45,050 nucleotides of DNA from an uncultured Agathobacter sp. (GTDB taxonomy: Bacteria; Bacillota; Clostridia; Lachnospirales; Lachnospiraceae), in assembly GCA_934365945.1 (NCBI GenBank), contig CAKRNE010000018.1:1-45050 (forward strand), read 5' to 3'. The notes under the pieces are model-generated. The model made no database searches. It saw only the letters and a list, made by a program, of their open reading frames with translations, and was not told the DNA's origin. How positions within the stretch are numbered: position 1 is the first letter of the stretch; every line of letters begins with the position of its first letter. Shown piece after piece: positions 24,077 through 33,131 of this stretch. A program made the translations under genes and the position numbers.

Positions 24077-24124
24077 TGCTCTATTCTCCTTTACCTTTAC
24101 CAGTTACCTTTTTAGAATATAATA

Positions 24125-25885
24125 TCACTTATAATACTGTATTTCAAACTGCAGTGACTCATTTTCCCTGAATACATTTATCTTTGGTGAATATACTACG
24201 GACAGCACTATATTATTGAACCTTCCTCTTTGTGCAGCTTCAAGCGCATCTGCACCAAATCTTTGCCTGATATAATCAAAAAAGCTTTCTATATCACCAA
24301 AGTAAATGGCATTGATTGGCGTGCCATATGAGGATATCAGTGAAAGCCTCAGCACATTGTTGTTTTTACCAACTACCCACATGCGGCTCACACGTAGATT
24401 TTTGTCCGCAAAAACCGGCTTTGGATTGTCCTTTCCAAACGGTGCCAGTACTGAAAACTCAGACACCAGTCTCATCGATACATAATCCACCGGCATCGGC
24501 ACATCTATATGTATTTTAGGCACGAGGTCATCGTCGGTAAGCGACGCATACTCATTTATTTTCTGACGGAATGGCTCAACATTTTCTTGTGACAGTGAAA
24601 GTCCTGCAGCCATCGGGTGGCCTCCAAACTTCGTAAACAGCTCACTGCATTTGCACATTTCCTCATACATAGAGTATTCCTCTATCGAACGCCCTGAGCC
24701 CTTTACGCCGTCCTCACTCTTTGTGAGTATAAAGGTTGGCTTATTGTATTTCTCCCTGATGCGGCCCGCTATGATTCCTGCTATGCTCTCATGCACATCC
24801 GGCAGATATATGACAAGCACCCTGTCTTTTTCGTAGTTGTCCCTCTCATATATCTCAACTGCGGTTTCCACACCCTTTGCAGTCATTTCCTTTCTGTCAT
24901 CATTGAGCGCTACAAGCTCTGATGCGATGCGCATGGCATCCTCCTGCCTGTCACATAAAAACAGCTCAAGTGCTCTTTTGGCTGTATCCAGACGGCCGGT
25001 CGCATTGACACATGGCCCAAGGACAAATCCAAAATGATATGCATCTACATTTTCAGCCTCTATATTACAACATTCAAGCAGGGCTTTCATGCCGATATTT
25101 GTCGTATGATGAATACTCTTTAAGCCGGCCTTTACAAGTATACGGTTTTCACCTGTCAGCGGCATGACATCACCGACTGTTGCAAATGCCACATTCTCTA
25201 TAAAGTCCATGGCCTCTTTCTCATCTATGCCGATTTTTCTATATAGTAATATGACAATTTTCCAGGCAACCGCTGCTCCGCAAAGCTCCTTGTACGGATA
25301 GCTGCACTCTATCTGATGCGGATTTACAATGGCATCTGCTTTGCTCTCCTTGTAAATCTTTATACCCTTTATATCATCAAACGGCACTGCATGATGGTCT
25401 GTTACGAGAACTGTCATTCCTAGCTCCTTTGCATGGGCGATTTCCTTAATCGCTGCAATTCCGTTGTCACAGGTGACCACAGTGTCTATCCCATCCTCAT
25501 ATGCCTTGTCGATCAGGTGCACATTCAGACCATAGCCGTCCTTCACTCTGTCAGGAATCATATAGTCCACACACGCACCTGCTCTTTTAAGTGCCTTCAC
25601 AAGAATATATGTAGACATCACTCCGTCTATATCATAGTCACCGATTATCCTGATTTTGGCCTTGTCAGCTATCTTTTGGGCAAGAATGTCAACCAGCCTT
25701 TGACCATCCTTTAAAAGAGCCGGGTCTGCAATGTCTGAGATTTTGCCGTTTAAAAATTCATTTACCGCGTCATCTCCTATCACACCTCTGTTTCTGATTA
25801 TCCTCGCCGTCACCTGGTCTATTCCAAACCTCGCTCCGATTGCCGCAAAATCAGCCTTCTTCGCACTAACATACCACTTTGCCAT
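24125..25885 (-). CDS. recJ: Single-stranded-DNA-specific exonuclease RecJ
   Basis: A 586-residue DHH-family 5'-3' exonuclease acting in recombination and mismatch repair. Motif I is IIGDYDIDGVMS, the DHH motif is VTDHHAVP, and the DHHA1 domain has a Gly-rich GSGRSIEEYSMYEE followed by FGGHPMAAGLSL. The C-terminal OB-like domain (from about residue 455) binds DNA. Length is normal for the compact RecJ type. The start overlaps the end of truA by 20 bp, so the two are co-transcribed. Confidence 0.95.
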   Translation of the reverse strand: MAKWYVSAKKADFAAIGARFGIDQVTARIIRNRGVIGDDAVNEFLNGKISDIADPALLKDGQRLVDILAQKIADKAKIRIIGDYDIDGVMSTYILVKALKRAGACVDYMIPDRVKDGYGLNVHLIDKAYEDGIDTVVTCDNGIAAIKEIAHAKELGMTVLVTDHHAVPFDDIKGIKIYKESKADAIVNPHQIECSYPYKELCGAAVAWKIVILLYRKIGIDEKEAMDFIENVAFATVGDVMPLTGENRILVKAGLKSIHHTTNIGMKALLECCNIEAENVDAYHFGFVLGPCVNATGRLDTAKRALELFLCDRQEDAMRIASELVALNDDRKEMTAKGVETAVEIYERDNYEKDRVLVIYLPDVHESIAGIIAGRIREKYNKPTFILTKSEDGVKGSGRSIEEYSMYEEMCKCSELFTKFGGHPMAAGLSLSQENVEPFRQKINEYASLTDDDLVPKIHIDVPMPVDYVSMRLVSEFSVLAPFGKDNPKPVFADKNLRVSRMWVVGKNNNVLRLSLISSYGTPINAIYFGDIESFFDYIRQRFGADALEAAQRGRFNNIVLSVVYSPKINVFRENESLQFEIQYYK

Positions 25886-26630
25886 AATCTACCCTTTCCA
25901 GGCGCAGCCCACACGCCGGTGCTGTGTAGCCTGCCTGTGCCCTATCCTTTGAAGCTAAAATTTCCATCACAGCATCCGGATTTTTCCTTCCGTCGCCCAC
26001 CTCGATAAGCGTTCCTGTGATAATTCTTATCATATTCTGTAAAAATCCATCTCCGGTGTAGCTGATAACAATATCAGCGCCTGTTTTTTCTATATCTATA
26101 GAAAAAATCGTCCTGACCGTTGACTTTTTCATATGTTTATTGCCACAAAAGGCTTTAAAATCATGCTCTCCGAGAAGATACGTTGCTGCTTTTTTCATCC
26201 TGTCTGTGTCAAGCGGCTTATCATAGTCGTATACATATTTTCTCCTGAACACATCGGACACGATACCGGTGTGTATTGTATACACATATGTCTTTGACAC
26301 AGCATTGTACCTGGCATGAAATCTGTCAGGCACATTTGAAATATCTGTCACCGCAATATCTGCCGGCAGATGCTCATTCAGCCATATAAATATCTCATCC
26401 TTGGAAAAATGCTTCGGCATGTGAAAGCTTGCCACCTGCCCCGCCGCATGCACTCCCGCATCCGTGCGCCCTGAGCCTATGACCTCAACCGGCTTTCCTG
26501 CCAGCGTGGAAAGCACATGCTGAAGCTTTCCCTGTATTGTATCATCTGTGGATTTCTGCACCTGCCAGCCCTTGTAGCGTGTGCCGTCGTATGCCACAAT
26601 TATCTTGTAATTTTGGGTTTCTGTGTTCAT
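25866..26630 (-). CDS. truA: tRNA pseudouridine(38-40) synthase TruA
   Basis: A 254-residue enzyme that converts uridines 38-40 of the tRNA anticodon stem-loop to pseudouridine. The catalytic motif GSGRTDAGVHA gives aspartate D57, and DYDGTRYKGWQ-like AYDGTRYKGWQVQ is at the N-terminus. FLQNMIRIITGTLIEVG near the end is typical. It overlaps recJ by 20 bp. Confidence 0.96.
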   Translation of the reverse strand: MNTETQNYKIIVAYDGTRYKGWQVQKSTDDTIQGKLQHVLSTLAGKPVEVIGSGRTDAGVHAAGQVASFHMPKHFSKDEIFIWLNEHLPADIAVTDISNVPDRFHARYNAVSKTYVYTIHTGIVSDVFRRKYVYDYDKPLDTDRMKKAATYLLGEHDFKAFCGNKHMKKSTVRTIFSIDIEKTGADIVISYTGDGFLQNMIRIITGTLIEVGDGRKNPDAVMEILASKDRAQAGYTAPACGLRLERVDYGKVVC

Positions 26631-26700
26631 AAAATTGTCTTTCTTTATCTAAAAAATAGCGTTGTGAATAGTTACTTTTATTTTAGCTCCTTTAATCCAA

Positions 26701-27963
26701 TTAAGCAAGCTCCGCAATACGTGTCACCGCTACATATATATTTGATATCTCATACCATGTACTGTAGTCCACCACACCCGAAACCGGAAGGCCGAATACA
26801 GCCTGAAATTTTTCCACGGCTTCCTTTGTCTTTGGTCCGTATATTCCATCCGGCACAATAGACGGAATTGCCGGATATGCCTTTGCGATGCGGGCGAGCT
26901 GCCTTTGTATCTGGTATACATTCTGTCCGGACGAGCCTATGCCTATATTGTAGCCCGGCCATGACGCAGGGATTCCTGATACAGCCTCCGCGGTATTGAT
27001 ATACATGTTGCTGCCGTAAAAATATCTGAGTATCTCAATTGCACTGTATCCCTGATCACCGAGGCTTTTAGAGCCCCACTGTGTCATCCAGCTCGGACAG
27101 GAGACCTTCTGTCCGTCACAGTACTGCGTCAGAATCGGCTGCTTTACATTAGGTCTCGACAGATAGTTTTCAAACATTTCATTTACTATCAGCGAGATAT
27201 TGTCATATATATTTCTGCCATAGATGAATTTGTGGTCATATGCCGTGGACGAAGTGATATTAAAATTATAGCCCTTTCCCCGATAAAACTCCGTGTATAT
27301 CCTGTTTAACGTAAATGACATAATTGCAAGCACATTTGCCCTTATAGTGGCATCAGGCCAGGTCGCATATATCTCACTGGAAGCGACATTTTTGATGTAA
27401 TCCTTATATCTGACATAATAATTTGCCGCAGTGGAATCCGATGGCGCTCCATCATGCACAATAACATATTCCGGAATCACCACACGGTTAAGTACAATCT
27501 CACCGGTCTCAGCAACCGGCATAATCTCCGGCTCAGGTATCTTGGCAGGATAATCACCGTAAAGTGTATGTGCCGGAATAACAATATTGTCCACATCATT
27601 TCCCGGTGCATCAAGTGCTTCCAGCTCAATATCCTGTATGGAAAGTCTGTCTGGCATCACCTCAACGCCCGAAACCGTGATATTTCTGTATCCGTTAGCT
27701 GAAACAGTCACCGTCACCTCAGAATACGGCTGTGACTCACTGGGCGACATAGAATACTCAAGTGGCGGAGTGGCAATCTCAACTGCCTCTATGCTTCCCG
27801 ATTCATTGGTATCAGTCTCCTCTATCCTCCCCTGCGGATCCCCGGAATAGCTGACTGCCACCCTTGCATCCGCAACCGGCGTCCCCATGTTTTTCTGTCG
27901 TACTCTCACCTGAAGCCGCCCCTCATCAATGGATTCCTGTTGTAAAATGTGCAGATTTTTCAT
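26701..27963 (-). CDS. SpoIID-like protein with a C-terminal peptidoglycan-binding domain
   Basis: A 420-residue protein. Residues ~15-120 form a carboxypeptidase-regulatory-like beta domain (VRVRQKNMGTPVADARVAVS). The middle (VRYKDYIKNVASSEIYATWP through ILTQYCDGQKVSCPSWMTQW) resembles the SpoIID/LytB-type domain seen in spore-forming Clostridia. The end (GQNVYQIQRQLARIAKAYPA, YGPKTKEAVEKFQAVFGLP) is a peptidoglycan-binding_1 repeat. No signal peptide is visible, so export would be non-classical or linked to sporulation in the mother cell. The likely role is spore cortex or wall processing. Confidence 0.75.
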   Translation of the reverse strand: MKNLHILQQESIDEGRLQVRVRQKNMGTPVADARVAVSYSGDPQGRIEETDTNESGSIEAVEIATPPLEYSMSPSESQPYSEVTVTVSANGYRNITVSGVEVMPDRLSIQDIELEALDAPGNDVDNIVIPAHTLYGDYPAKIPEPEIMPVAETGEIVLNRVVIPEYVIVHDGAPSDSTAANYYVRYKDYIKNVASSEIYATWPDATIRANVLAIMSFTLNRIYTEFYRGKGYNFNITSSTAYDHKFIYGRNIYDNISLIVNEMFENYLSRPNVKQPILTQYCDGQKVSCPSWMTQWGSKSLGDQGYSAIEILRYFYGSNMYINTAEAVSGIPASWPGYNIGIGSSGQNVYQIQRQLARIAKAYPAIPSIVPDGIYGPKTKEAVEKFQAVFGLPVSGVVDYSTWYEISNIYVAVTRIAELA

Positions 27964-28042
27964 GAATATTATTACCTTAATATCTTTTTACAATAATATG
28001 CACAAAGTGTAGCGCATATGATATAATGAGCGTAGGCAACGA

Positions 28043-28097
28043 GCAGTGCCAAATTGAAAATATATAAAAAATCTCTGATTTTTCTGACTTGCACTGC
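28043..28097 (+). promoter_or_regulatory. Structured leader of the flavin reductase gene
   Basis: After a TATAAT at 28022-28027 the leader contains GCAGTGC (28043-28049) pairing with GCACTGC (28091-28097), enclosing a hairpin AAAAATC-TCT-GATTTTT (28067-28083). It does not match the FMN riboswitch pattern I know. It may be a regulatory RNA fold or an operator pair. Confidence 0.35.
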
Positions 28098-28151
28098 GTA
28101 TGACACACTTAGCAGCTTTTGTCAATTTTATTAATATTCAGGAGGAAAATT

Positions 28152-28658
28152 ATGCATACATTTCAACCATATCCAATCGACATGCTCGATATCAATCCAT
28201 TCACCAAGCTCAGTAAGGAGTGGGCTCTCGTGACAGCCGGCGATAAGGAAAAATCAAACACCATGACTGTTTCATGGGGTGGAACCGGTGTCCTCTGGGG
28301 CAAAAATGTCGTATTTATTTTTATCAGGGAATCAAGATATACTAAAGATTTCATAGACAATGGTGAGTTTTTCTCACTTTCTTTCCTTAGCGAGAAATAT
28401 CGCGATGCCTTAAAATACTGTGGTGCTCACTCAGGACGCGGCGAAGACAAATGGTCAAAGGCCGGTCTGACTCCTGCTACACGCCATGGCATACCATATC
28501 CGGATGAGGCAAATCTTGTATTCCTCTGTCGCAAGATGGCAGCTGTGCCTATTGAAGAGGCTTCATTTACAGACAAAGCCATTATGCATCAATGGTACGG
28601 CGATCACGATATGCACACTATGTATGTTGGTGAAATTATTGAGGTTGCGGCTCGCTAA
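28152..28658 (+). CDS. Flavin reductase-like FMN-binding protein
   Basis: A 168-residue protein of the flavin reductase/FMN-binding split-barrel family. The core NTMTVSWGGTGVLWGKNVVF and FSLSFLSEKYRDALKYCGAHSGR match the FMN-binding regions. Such proteins reduce or hold flavin and often pair with an oxidoreductase or monooxygenase. The ATG at 28152 follows CAGGAGGAAAAT; a longer frame to 28119 has no ribosome site. It is a single gene with a structured leader. Confidence 0.85.
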   Translation: MHTFQPYPIDMLDINPFTKLSKEWALVTAGDKEKSNTMTVSWGGTGVLWGKNVVFIFIRESRYTKDFIDNGEFFSLSFLSEKYRDALKYCGAHSGRGEDKWSKAGLTPATRHGIPYPDEANLVFLCRKMAAVPIEEASFTDKAIMHQWYGDHDMHTMYVGEIIEVAAR

Positions 28659-28672
28659 TTTTATGACAATAC

Positions 28673-28923
28673 TACGGGACGAGAAGAACCCTAATATATA
28701 TTTATGCGCTTAAAACTACGTGACTAAGATAATTGTAAGAATTATGCTTTTAATGTTTTCTATGCTTGACGAAACCGGCTTTTATGCGCCGTCCATGGCG
28801 CATAACGCCTTGCCCTGCCTTCCATGGCAGGGCATTTCTGTGTTTCATGGCATAATTCTAACAATATCTAAGTCACTTCGTAATCGCTTATAAATATATA
28901 TTAGGGTTCTTCTCGTCCCTTAC
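28673..28923. repeat. Palindromic repeat element, copy 1
   Basis: A ~250-bp near-perfect palindrome filling most of the gap 28659-29009. Its outer 30 bp (28676-28705) are the exact complement of 28890-28919. Imperfect pairing continues inward to GAATTATGC (28739-28747) and GCATAATTC (28850-28858). The centre holds two perfect hairpins, ATGCGCC/GGCGCAT (28784-28803) and TGCCCTGCC/GGCAGGGCA (28811-28834), both with loops ending TCCAT. Copy 2 at 41534-41810 shares the core and tips in inverted orientation. The remaining bases to 29009 show nothing else. Confidence 0.85.
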
Positions 28924-29009
28924 TCTATGTTAATATTACACTAATTTTACCATTGTACAACAACACATACAAATTGTCCCCTCATTACTGTCACAAGATT
29001 CTATATAAT

Positions 29010-29522
29010 CTAGCGGCAGCCGGTACTCATAGCTTCGATTGCCACGGCACCACCGCGTACAACCGATATATGCTTGTACTGTGACTTGAGCAGTGCAATA
29101 AGATCATCATTGCGGTGCTCTGTGAGCTTGCTCTCTAAGATCACGCTGTCTGCATTCTTGTCCACCACGTCAATATTAAAAACCTGCGCTGTCTGGAATA
29201 CATCGGTGATTTCCTCGCGGGTGAGCTTTGATACCCTGACATAGAGGATTTCCTTCATATGCAGAGGCACATCGGTCAGGTCAATAACCTTGATGACCTC
29301 GACCATTCTGTTGAGCTGCTTTTTTATCTGCTCAAAGGTAATATCATCGCTTGTAACACAAATAGTCATTCTGGAAATAGTCTCATCCTCTGTGGTTCCA
29401 ACCGTAAGAGACTGTAAATTGTAGGATTTTGCGGAGAAAAGTCCTGAAACCTTTGCTAAAACACCGACCTCATTCTCCACATAAAGTGCAATCCATCTGT
29501 TTTTCATTTCAATATTGTTCAT
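29010..29522 (-). CDS. ilvN: Acetolactate synthase small (regulatory) subunit
   Basis: A 170-residue regulatory subunit. The N-terminal ACT domain (RWIALYVENEVGVLAKVSGLFSAKSYNLQSLTVG) binds valine in characterised homologues, and a C-terminal domain (VSKLTREEITDVFQTAQVFNIDVVD) follows. It activates and feedback-regulates the large subunit encoded 12 bp upstream. The start at 29522 follows GGAGGTGCATAAG; the frame's earlier GTG lies within the ribosome site. Confidence 0.94.
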   Translation of the reverse strand: MNNIEMKNRWIALYVENEVGVLAKVSGLFSAKSYNLQSLTVGTTEDETISRMTICVTSDDITFEQIKKQLNRMVEVIKVIDLTDVPLHMKEILYVRVSKLTREEITDVFQTAQVFNIDVVDKNADSVILESKLTEHRNDDLIALLKSQYKHISVVRGGAVAIEAMSTGCR

Positions 29523-29534
29523 CTTATGCACCTC

Positions 29535-31256
29535 CTACTTTAAAATCATTTCGCTCATAGGATTTCCGCTCTTGACCATTGGAAGAACAATCTCATCCGT
29601 AGCAATCATAAACTCAATAATTACAGGTACATCCTTGTATTTCTTTGCCTCTGCAAAGGCTGCATCGATATCCTCTTCCTTTTCCACACGGATTCCGTGT
29701 CCACCATAGCTTTCAACAAGCTTGATGAAATCCGGCGTGTATGGCGGACATGCCTCGTTTGGTCCCTTGCACTCATCAGGGCAGCCCTTTCTTCTGCGAA
29801 GACAGGTTGCAGAATATCGCTTGCCATAGAAAAGCTGCTGCATCTGGCGCACCATGCCAAGGTAGTAGTTGTTGAGTACACAGATGGTCACTCCCGCTCC
29901 CTGTACAACTGAGGTGGCAAGCTCCTGTATATTCATCTGAAGTCCGCCGTCACCGCTTATGCATACAACCTCCTTGTCAGGATTTGCAATCTTTGCACCT
30001 ATTGCCGCCGGAAGACCAAAGCCCATGGTTCCAAGACCTCCGGATGTAAGAAGCTGGCTGTTGCTGTCAAGCTCTAAGTACTGTGTAGCCCACATCTGAT
30101 GCTGACCTACATCTGTAACGTAGATTGCATCCTTATAGTTTTTATTGATATGCTCCATAATCATCTGAGGTGTCATGCCCTTGTCTCTTCTCATGCCAAG
30201 AGGATTTTCCTCATCCCATGCCTTAATCTGCTTCTGCCACTCAGCAGTCTTTTTCGGCTCGGCCCACTCGTTTAACTTGTCGAGTGCCACATTGGCATCT
30301 GCAACGATAGGCACATCAACCACAACATTTCGTGAAATAGATGCAGTATCCACATCAATATGTACAATCTTTGCCTTTGGAGCGAACTCGTTTAAGTCAC
30401 CTGTTATTCTGTCGTTAAATCGTGTACCTATTGAAAAAAGTAAATCACACTCACTGACTGCCTTGTTTGCCGCATATTTGCCGTGCATACCGCAGTTTCC
30501 CACATAAAGCGGATGAGTGGTCGGTATAGCGCCCTTACCCATTATTGTGGTGACAACAGGCACATTCTCTGCCTCCGCAAAACGGCGCAGGTTTTCGTTG
30601 GCTCTTGCAACATTTATACCGCCTCCAGCAAGGATAAGCGGCTTTTTGGCACTCTTTAACATCTTGTAGGCACGCTTAAGCTGTCCGACATGTACTGTAT
30701 CATTTACACGGTAGCCTCTGATTTCCACCTTGTCAGGATACTCTGCAGGACCTGATGCGGTCTGTATATCCTTTGGCAAATCAATCAGTACAGGGCCCGG
30801 CTTTCCAGTCCTTGCAATATGAAATGCCATCTTTATAATTTTTCCAAGATCCTTTCTGTCACGGACTGTAACAGAATACTTTGTGATATTTCTGGTGATT
30901 CCGACTATATCCACTTCCTGAAAGGCATCATTTCCTATGAGCGGAAGCGGTACCTGTCCGGTAAAGCAAACAAGCGGCACATTGTCGTAATGCGCATCTG
31001 CAAGACCTGTAACTGTGTTGGTAGCACCGGGGCCGCTTGTCACAAGGCAGACTCCGACCTTTCCTGTAGACTTGGCATAGCCCTCAGCCTCATGAATCAG
31101 GCCCTGCTCATGTCTCGGCAGAACCAGATTGATTGAATTAGTCTTGTATAACTCATCGAATAAATCTGTAACTGTTCCTCCCGGATAGGCGAAAATAGTA
31201 TCTACGCCTTCCTCCTCCAATGCTTTTACAAATAATTTTCTTCCTGTGATGTCCAT
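29535..31256 (-). CDS. ilvB: Acetolactate synthase large subunit, with a Cys-rich insertion
   Basis: A 573-residue ThDP enzyme making acetolactate or acetohydroxybutyrate, the first common step of branched-chain amino acid synthesis. Motifs: AYPGGTVTDLFDEL and LPRHEQG with the catalytic glutamate, the central FAD-binding domain, and the ThDP motif SGDGGLQMNIQELATSVVQG followed by NN. Odd point: after KRYSATC the usual short loop is replaced by a segment (about residues 482-500) with four cysteines spaced C-x6-C-x3-C-x6-C (LRRRKGCPDECKGPNEAC). It follows folA by 33 bp. Confidence 0.95.
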   Translation of the reverse strand: MDITGRKLFVKALEEEGVDTIFAYPGGTVTDLFDELYKTNSINLVLPRHEQGLIHEAEGYAKSTGKVGVCLVTSGPGATNTVTGLADAHYDNVPLVCFTGQVPLPLIGNDAFQEVDIVGITRNITKYSVTVRDRKDLGKIIKMAFHIARTGKPGPVLIDLPKDIQTASGPAEYPDKVEIRGYRVNDTVHVGQLKRAYKMLKSAKKPLILAGGGINVARANENLRRFAEAENVPVVTTIMGKGAIPTTHPLYVGNCGMHGKYAANKAVSECDLLFSIGTRFNDRITGDLNEFAPKAKIVHIDVDTASISRNVVVDVPIVADANVALDKLNEWAEPKKTAEWQKQIKAWDEENPLGMRRDKGMTPQMIMEHINKNYKDAIYVTDVGQHQMWATQYLELDSNSQLLTSGGLGTMGFGLPAAIGAKIANPDKEVVCISGDGGLQMNIQELATSVVQGAGVTICVLNNYYLGMVRQMQQLFYGKRYSATCLRRRKGCPDECKGPNEACPPYTPDFIKLVESYGGHGIRVEKEEDIDAAFAEAKKYKDVPVIIEFMIATDEIVLPMVKSGNPMSEMILK

Positions 31257-31289
31257 ACTGCTGTCATCCTCGTTTCTATATTTAATAGT

Positions 31290-31781
31290 TTATTTTACTT
31301 TCTCATATCGAAGGAAATAAAACTCCAAATCAAAGTATGTCTGCTCTTCGCTGTCTCCTGTAATCTGCCACTCAGGCTTCTCGTCAAGATTTGGAAAATA
31401 TGCATCCGCATCATACTCGAAGTCAACCTTTGTGATATGTGCTACATCGCATTCATCCACGAGCTGCTCATAGATTTTCTGTCCACCAATGATATAAATA
31501 TCCTCTGAATTGTATTTTTCAAGCTCCTTGTGAAGCTCGTCAAGTGAGTGAACCACGACAGCGCCCTCCACCTCATAGGATGGGTTGTGTGTGAGCACTA
31601 TGTTGGTTCTGTTCTTAAGTGGTCTGCTGTTTGGAAAGCTCTCAAGTGTCTTTCTGCCCATGACTACAACCTTTCCCGTAGTCATCTCGCGGAAAAACTT
31701 CTGATCCATAGGTATTCGAACGAGCAACTGGTTGTTTTTTCCAATTGCCCAGTTATTATCAACTGCTGCTATTAAATTCAT
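31290..31781 (-). CDS. folA: Dihydrofolate reductase
   Basis: A 163-residue chromosomal-type DHFR that reduces dihydrofolate with NADPH. It shows MNLIAAVDNNWAIGKNNQLL, the conserved active-site acid region IPMDQKFFREMT, the NADPH loop VVMGRKTLESFP and IYIIGGQKIYEQL. The start at 31781 follows GGGAGAAAATC. It lies downstream of thyA (gap 96 bp), the usual functional pairing, since ThyA produces dihydrofolate. Confidence 0.95.
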   Translation of the reverse strand: MNLIAAVDNNWAIGKNNQLLVRIPMDQKFFREMTTGKVVVMGRKTLESFPNSRPLKNRTNIVLTHNPSYEVEGAVVVHSLDELHKELEKYNSEDIYIIGGQKIYEQLVDECDVAHITKVDFEYDADAYFPNLDEKPEWQITGDSEEQTYFDLEFYFLRYEKVK

Positions 31782-31877
31782 GATTTTCTCCCTGTTGTAA
31801 TCGCTGCTGTTCACATTGACAAGTGAACAATAGCCTTCTATTACTTGCTTCTTATAATTGCTTCATATCCACGTTCT

Positions 31878-32726
31878 TTAGACTGCAATAGGTATATCCT
31901 TAATCTGCTCACCTGTCACATAGTCTGTTATCTTGATATCATCCGTCGTAAACTGATAGAAATCCTTTATATCAGGATTGAGCCAGAACTTTGGAGCATC
32001 GTACTGTGGTCTCTCAATCAGCTCCTTAACGATTGGCACATGCCTGTCGTAAATGTGCGCATCTGCAATCACGTGCACCAGCTCTCCAACTCTCATGTCA
32101 CACACCTGCGCCAGCATATGCATAAGCACCGCATACTGGCATACATTCCAGTTGTTCGCCGCAAGCACATCCTGTGAGCGCTGGTTCAAGATACCGTTTA
32201 ATGTGAGCCTGTCATCACCCTTTTTCTGTGTCACGTTGAAGGTCATGCTGTATGCGCACGGATACAGATTCATCTCATGCAGATCCTGATGCACATATAT
32301 ATTGGTAAGTATTCTTCTGGAAAAAGGTGTATGCTTCAAATCATAGATGACTCTGTCCACCTGGTCCATCATGCCTTCCTTATACTGATGCTTTACACCA
32401 AGCTGATAGCCGTATGCCTTGCCGATTGAGCCATCCTCATCTGCCCACTCATCCCACACATGGCTTTTTAAATCATGGATATTGTTGGATTTCTTCTGCC
32501 ATATCCAAAGCAGCTCATCCGTAGCACTCTTTATATATGTTTTTCTTAAAGTGATAGCCGGAAACTCCTTAGACAAATCATATCTGTTGACGACACCGAA
32601 TCTCTTTATTGTATAGGCGCTCGTGCCGTCCTCCCAGTGTGGACGCACCAGCTCTCCCTCAGTGCTTGTGCCATTTTCCAAAATATCCTGACACATCGCT
32701 ACAAAAACCTTATCTGCATAACTCAT
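31878..32726 (-). CDS. thyA: Thymidylate synthase
   Basis: A 282-residue folate-dependent dUMP methylase. Key segments are RPHWEDGTSAYTIKRFG, the catalytic cysteine in NLYPCAYSMTFNV, NQRSQDVLAANNWNVCQYAVL and HVIADAHIYDRHV. The PCAY in place of the common PCHx and NNW in place of the usual GxPFN loop follow the divergent B. subtilis ThyA type. The ATG follows GGGAGCAGATA. It is probably the first gene of a thyA-folA-ilvB-ilvN transcript. Confidence 0.94.
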   Translation of the reverse strand: MSYADKVFVAMCQDILENGTSTEGELVRPHWEDGTSAYTIKRFGVVNRYDLSKEFPAITLRKTYIKSATDELLWIWQKKSNNIHDLKSHVWDEWADEDGSIGKAYGYQLGVKHQYKEGMMDQVDRVIYDLKHTPFSRRILTNIYVHQDLHEMNLYPCAYSMTFNVTQKKGDDRLTLNGILNQRSQDVLAANNWNVCQYAVLMHMLAQVCDMRVGELVHVIADAHIYDRHVPIVKELIERPQYDAPKFWLNPDIKDFYQFTTDDIKITDYVTGEQIKDIPIAV

Positions 32727-32782
32727 ATTATCTGCTCCCTAATCATATATATTCAACCGATACAATTACCCGTTTACTGTCT

Positions 32783-32811
32783 ATTGTATCTAATTATCAG
32801 TTTTTTTTCAA
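32783..32811 (-). promoter_or_regulatory. Promoter of the thyA operon
   Basis: Minus strand TTGAAA (32806-32811), 17-bp spacer, TACAAT (32783-32788), ~57 bp before the thyA ATG. Confidence 0.6.
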
Positions 32812-32935
32812 TATATACAATGTGCAAATTCAAATGATTTTTTTAGCTTTTTTCTTCATAAATTATTTAAGTTTTTTATTATTCTTTTCGATTAAGGACA
32901 CAATTTGGACAAATTTATTTAGTATAGTAATACTC

Positions 32936-33029
32936 GTAAAGGAGATACACCTTTACAAATTCCCTTTTTTAAACATTTTTTCATAAACTAAACTCCTCGA
33001 AAAGAAGCCGCTTCCCTCGGCTTCTTTTC
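32936..33029 (+). ncRNA. Candidate small RNA between thyA and dus
   Basis: A plus-strand promoter, TTGGAC (32905-32910), 17-bp spacer, TAATAC (32928-32933), is followed by a perfect 7-bp hairpin GTAAAGG/CCTTTAC (32936-32956), an unstructured T/A-rich stretch containing ACTCCTC (able to pair with Shine-Dalgarno sequences), and a strong hairpin GAAAAGAAGCCG/CGGCTTCTTTTC (32999-33029). No open frame of note lies inside. The end hairpin lacks a separate U-tail, so termination is less certain. It could instead be a leader of the dus gene. Confidence 0.4.
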
Positions 33030-33131
33030 ACGTTATGGGGGTTTACATTTCAAGCTTTTTCCCATATTATGATTAAAGGATCAAAAGGTAGATTCAGATT
33101 AATCATAAATTTTGAGGAGATTCACAATCAC

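Noticed and set aside
23355..24122. 255-residue plus-strand ORF rich in Ser, Ala and Leu
   Set aside because: It is the antisense of the coiled-coil chemoreceptor-like gene, low in complexity and without a ribosome site.
31257..31289. T-box or leader-peptide attenuator before ilvB
   Set aside because: The gap to folA is only 33 bp with no room for a T-box, hairpin or Leu/Val-rich leader.
32936..32956. preQ1-I riboswitch in the thyA-dus gap
   Set aside because: The loop is too short and the expected A-rich tail pairing is absent; the downstream gene is not a queuosine gene.
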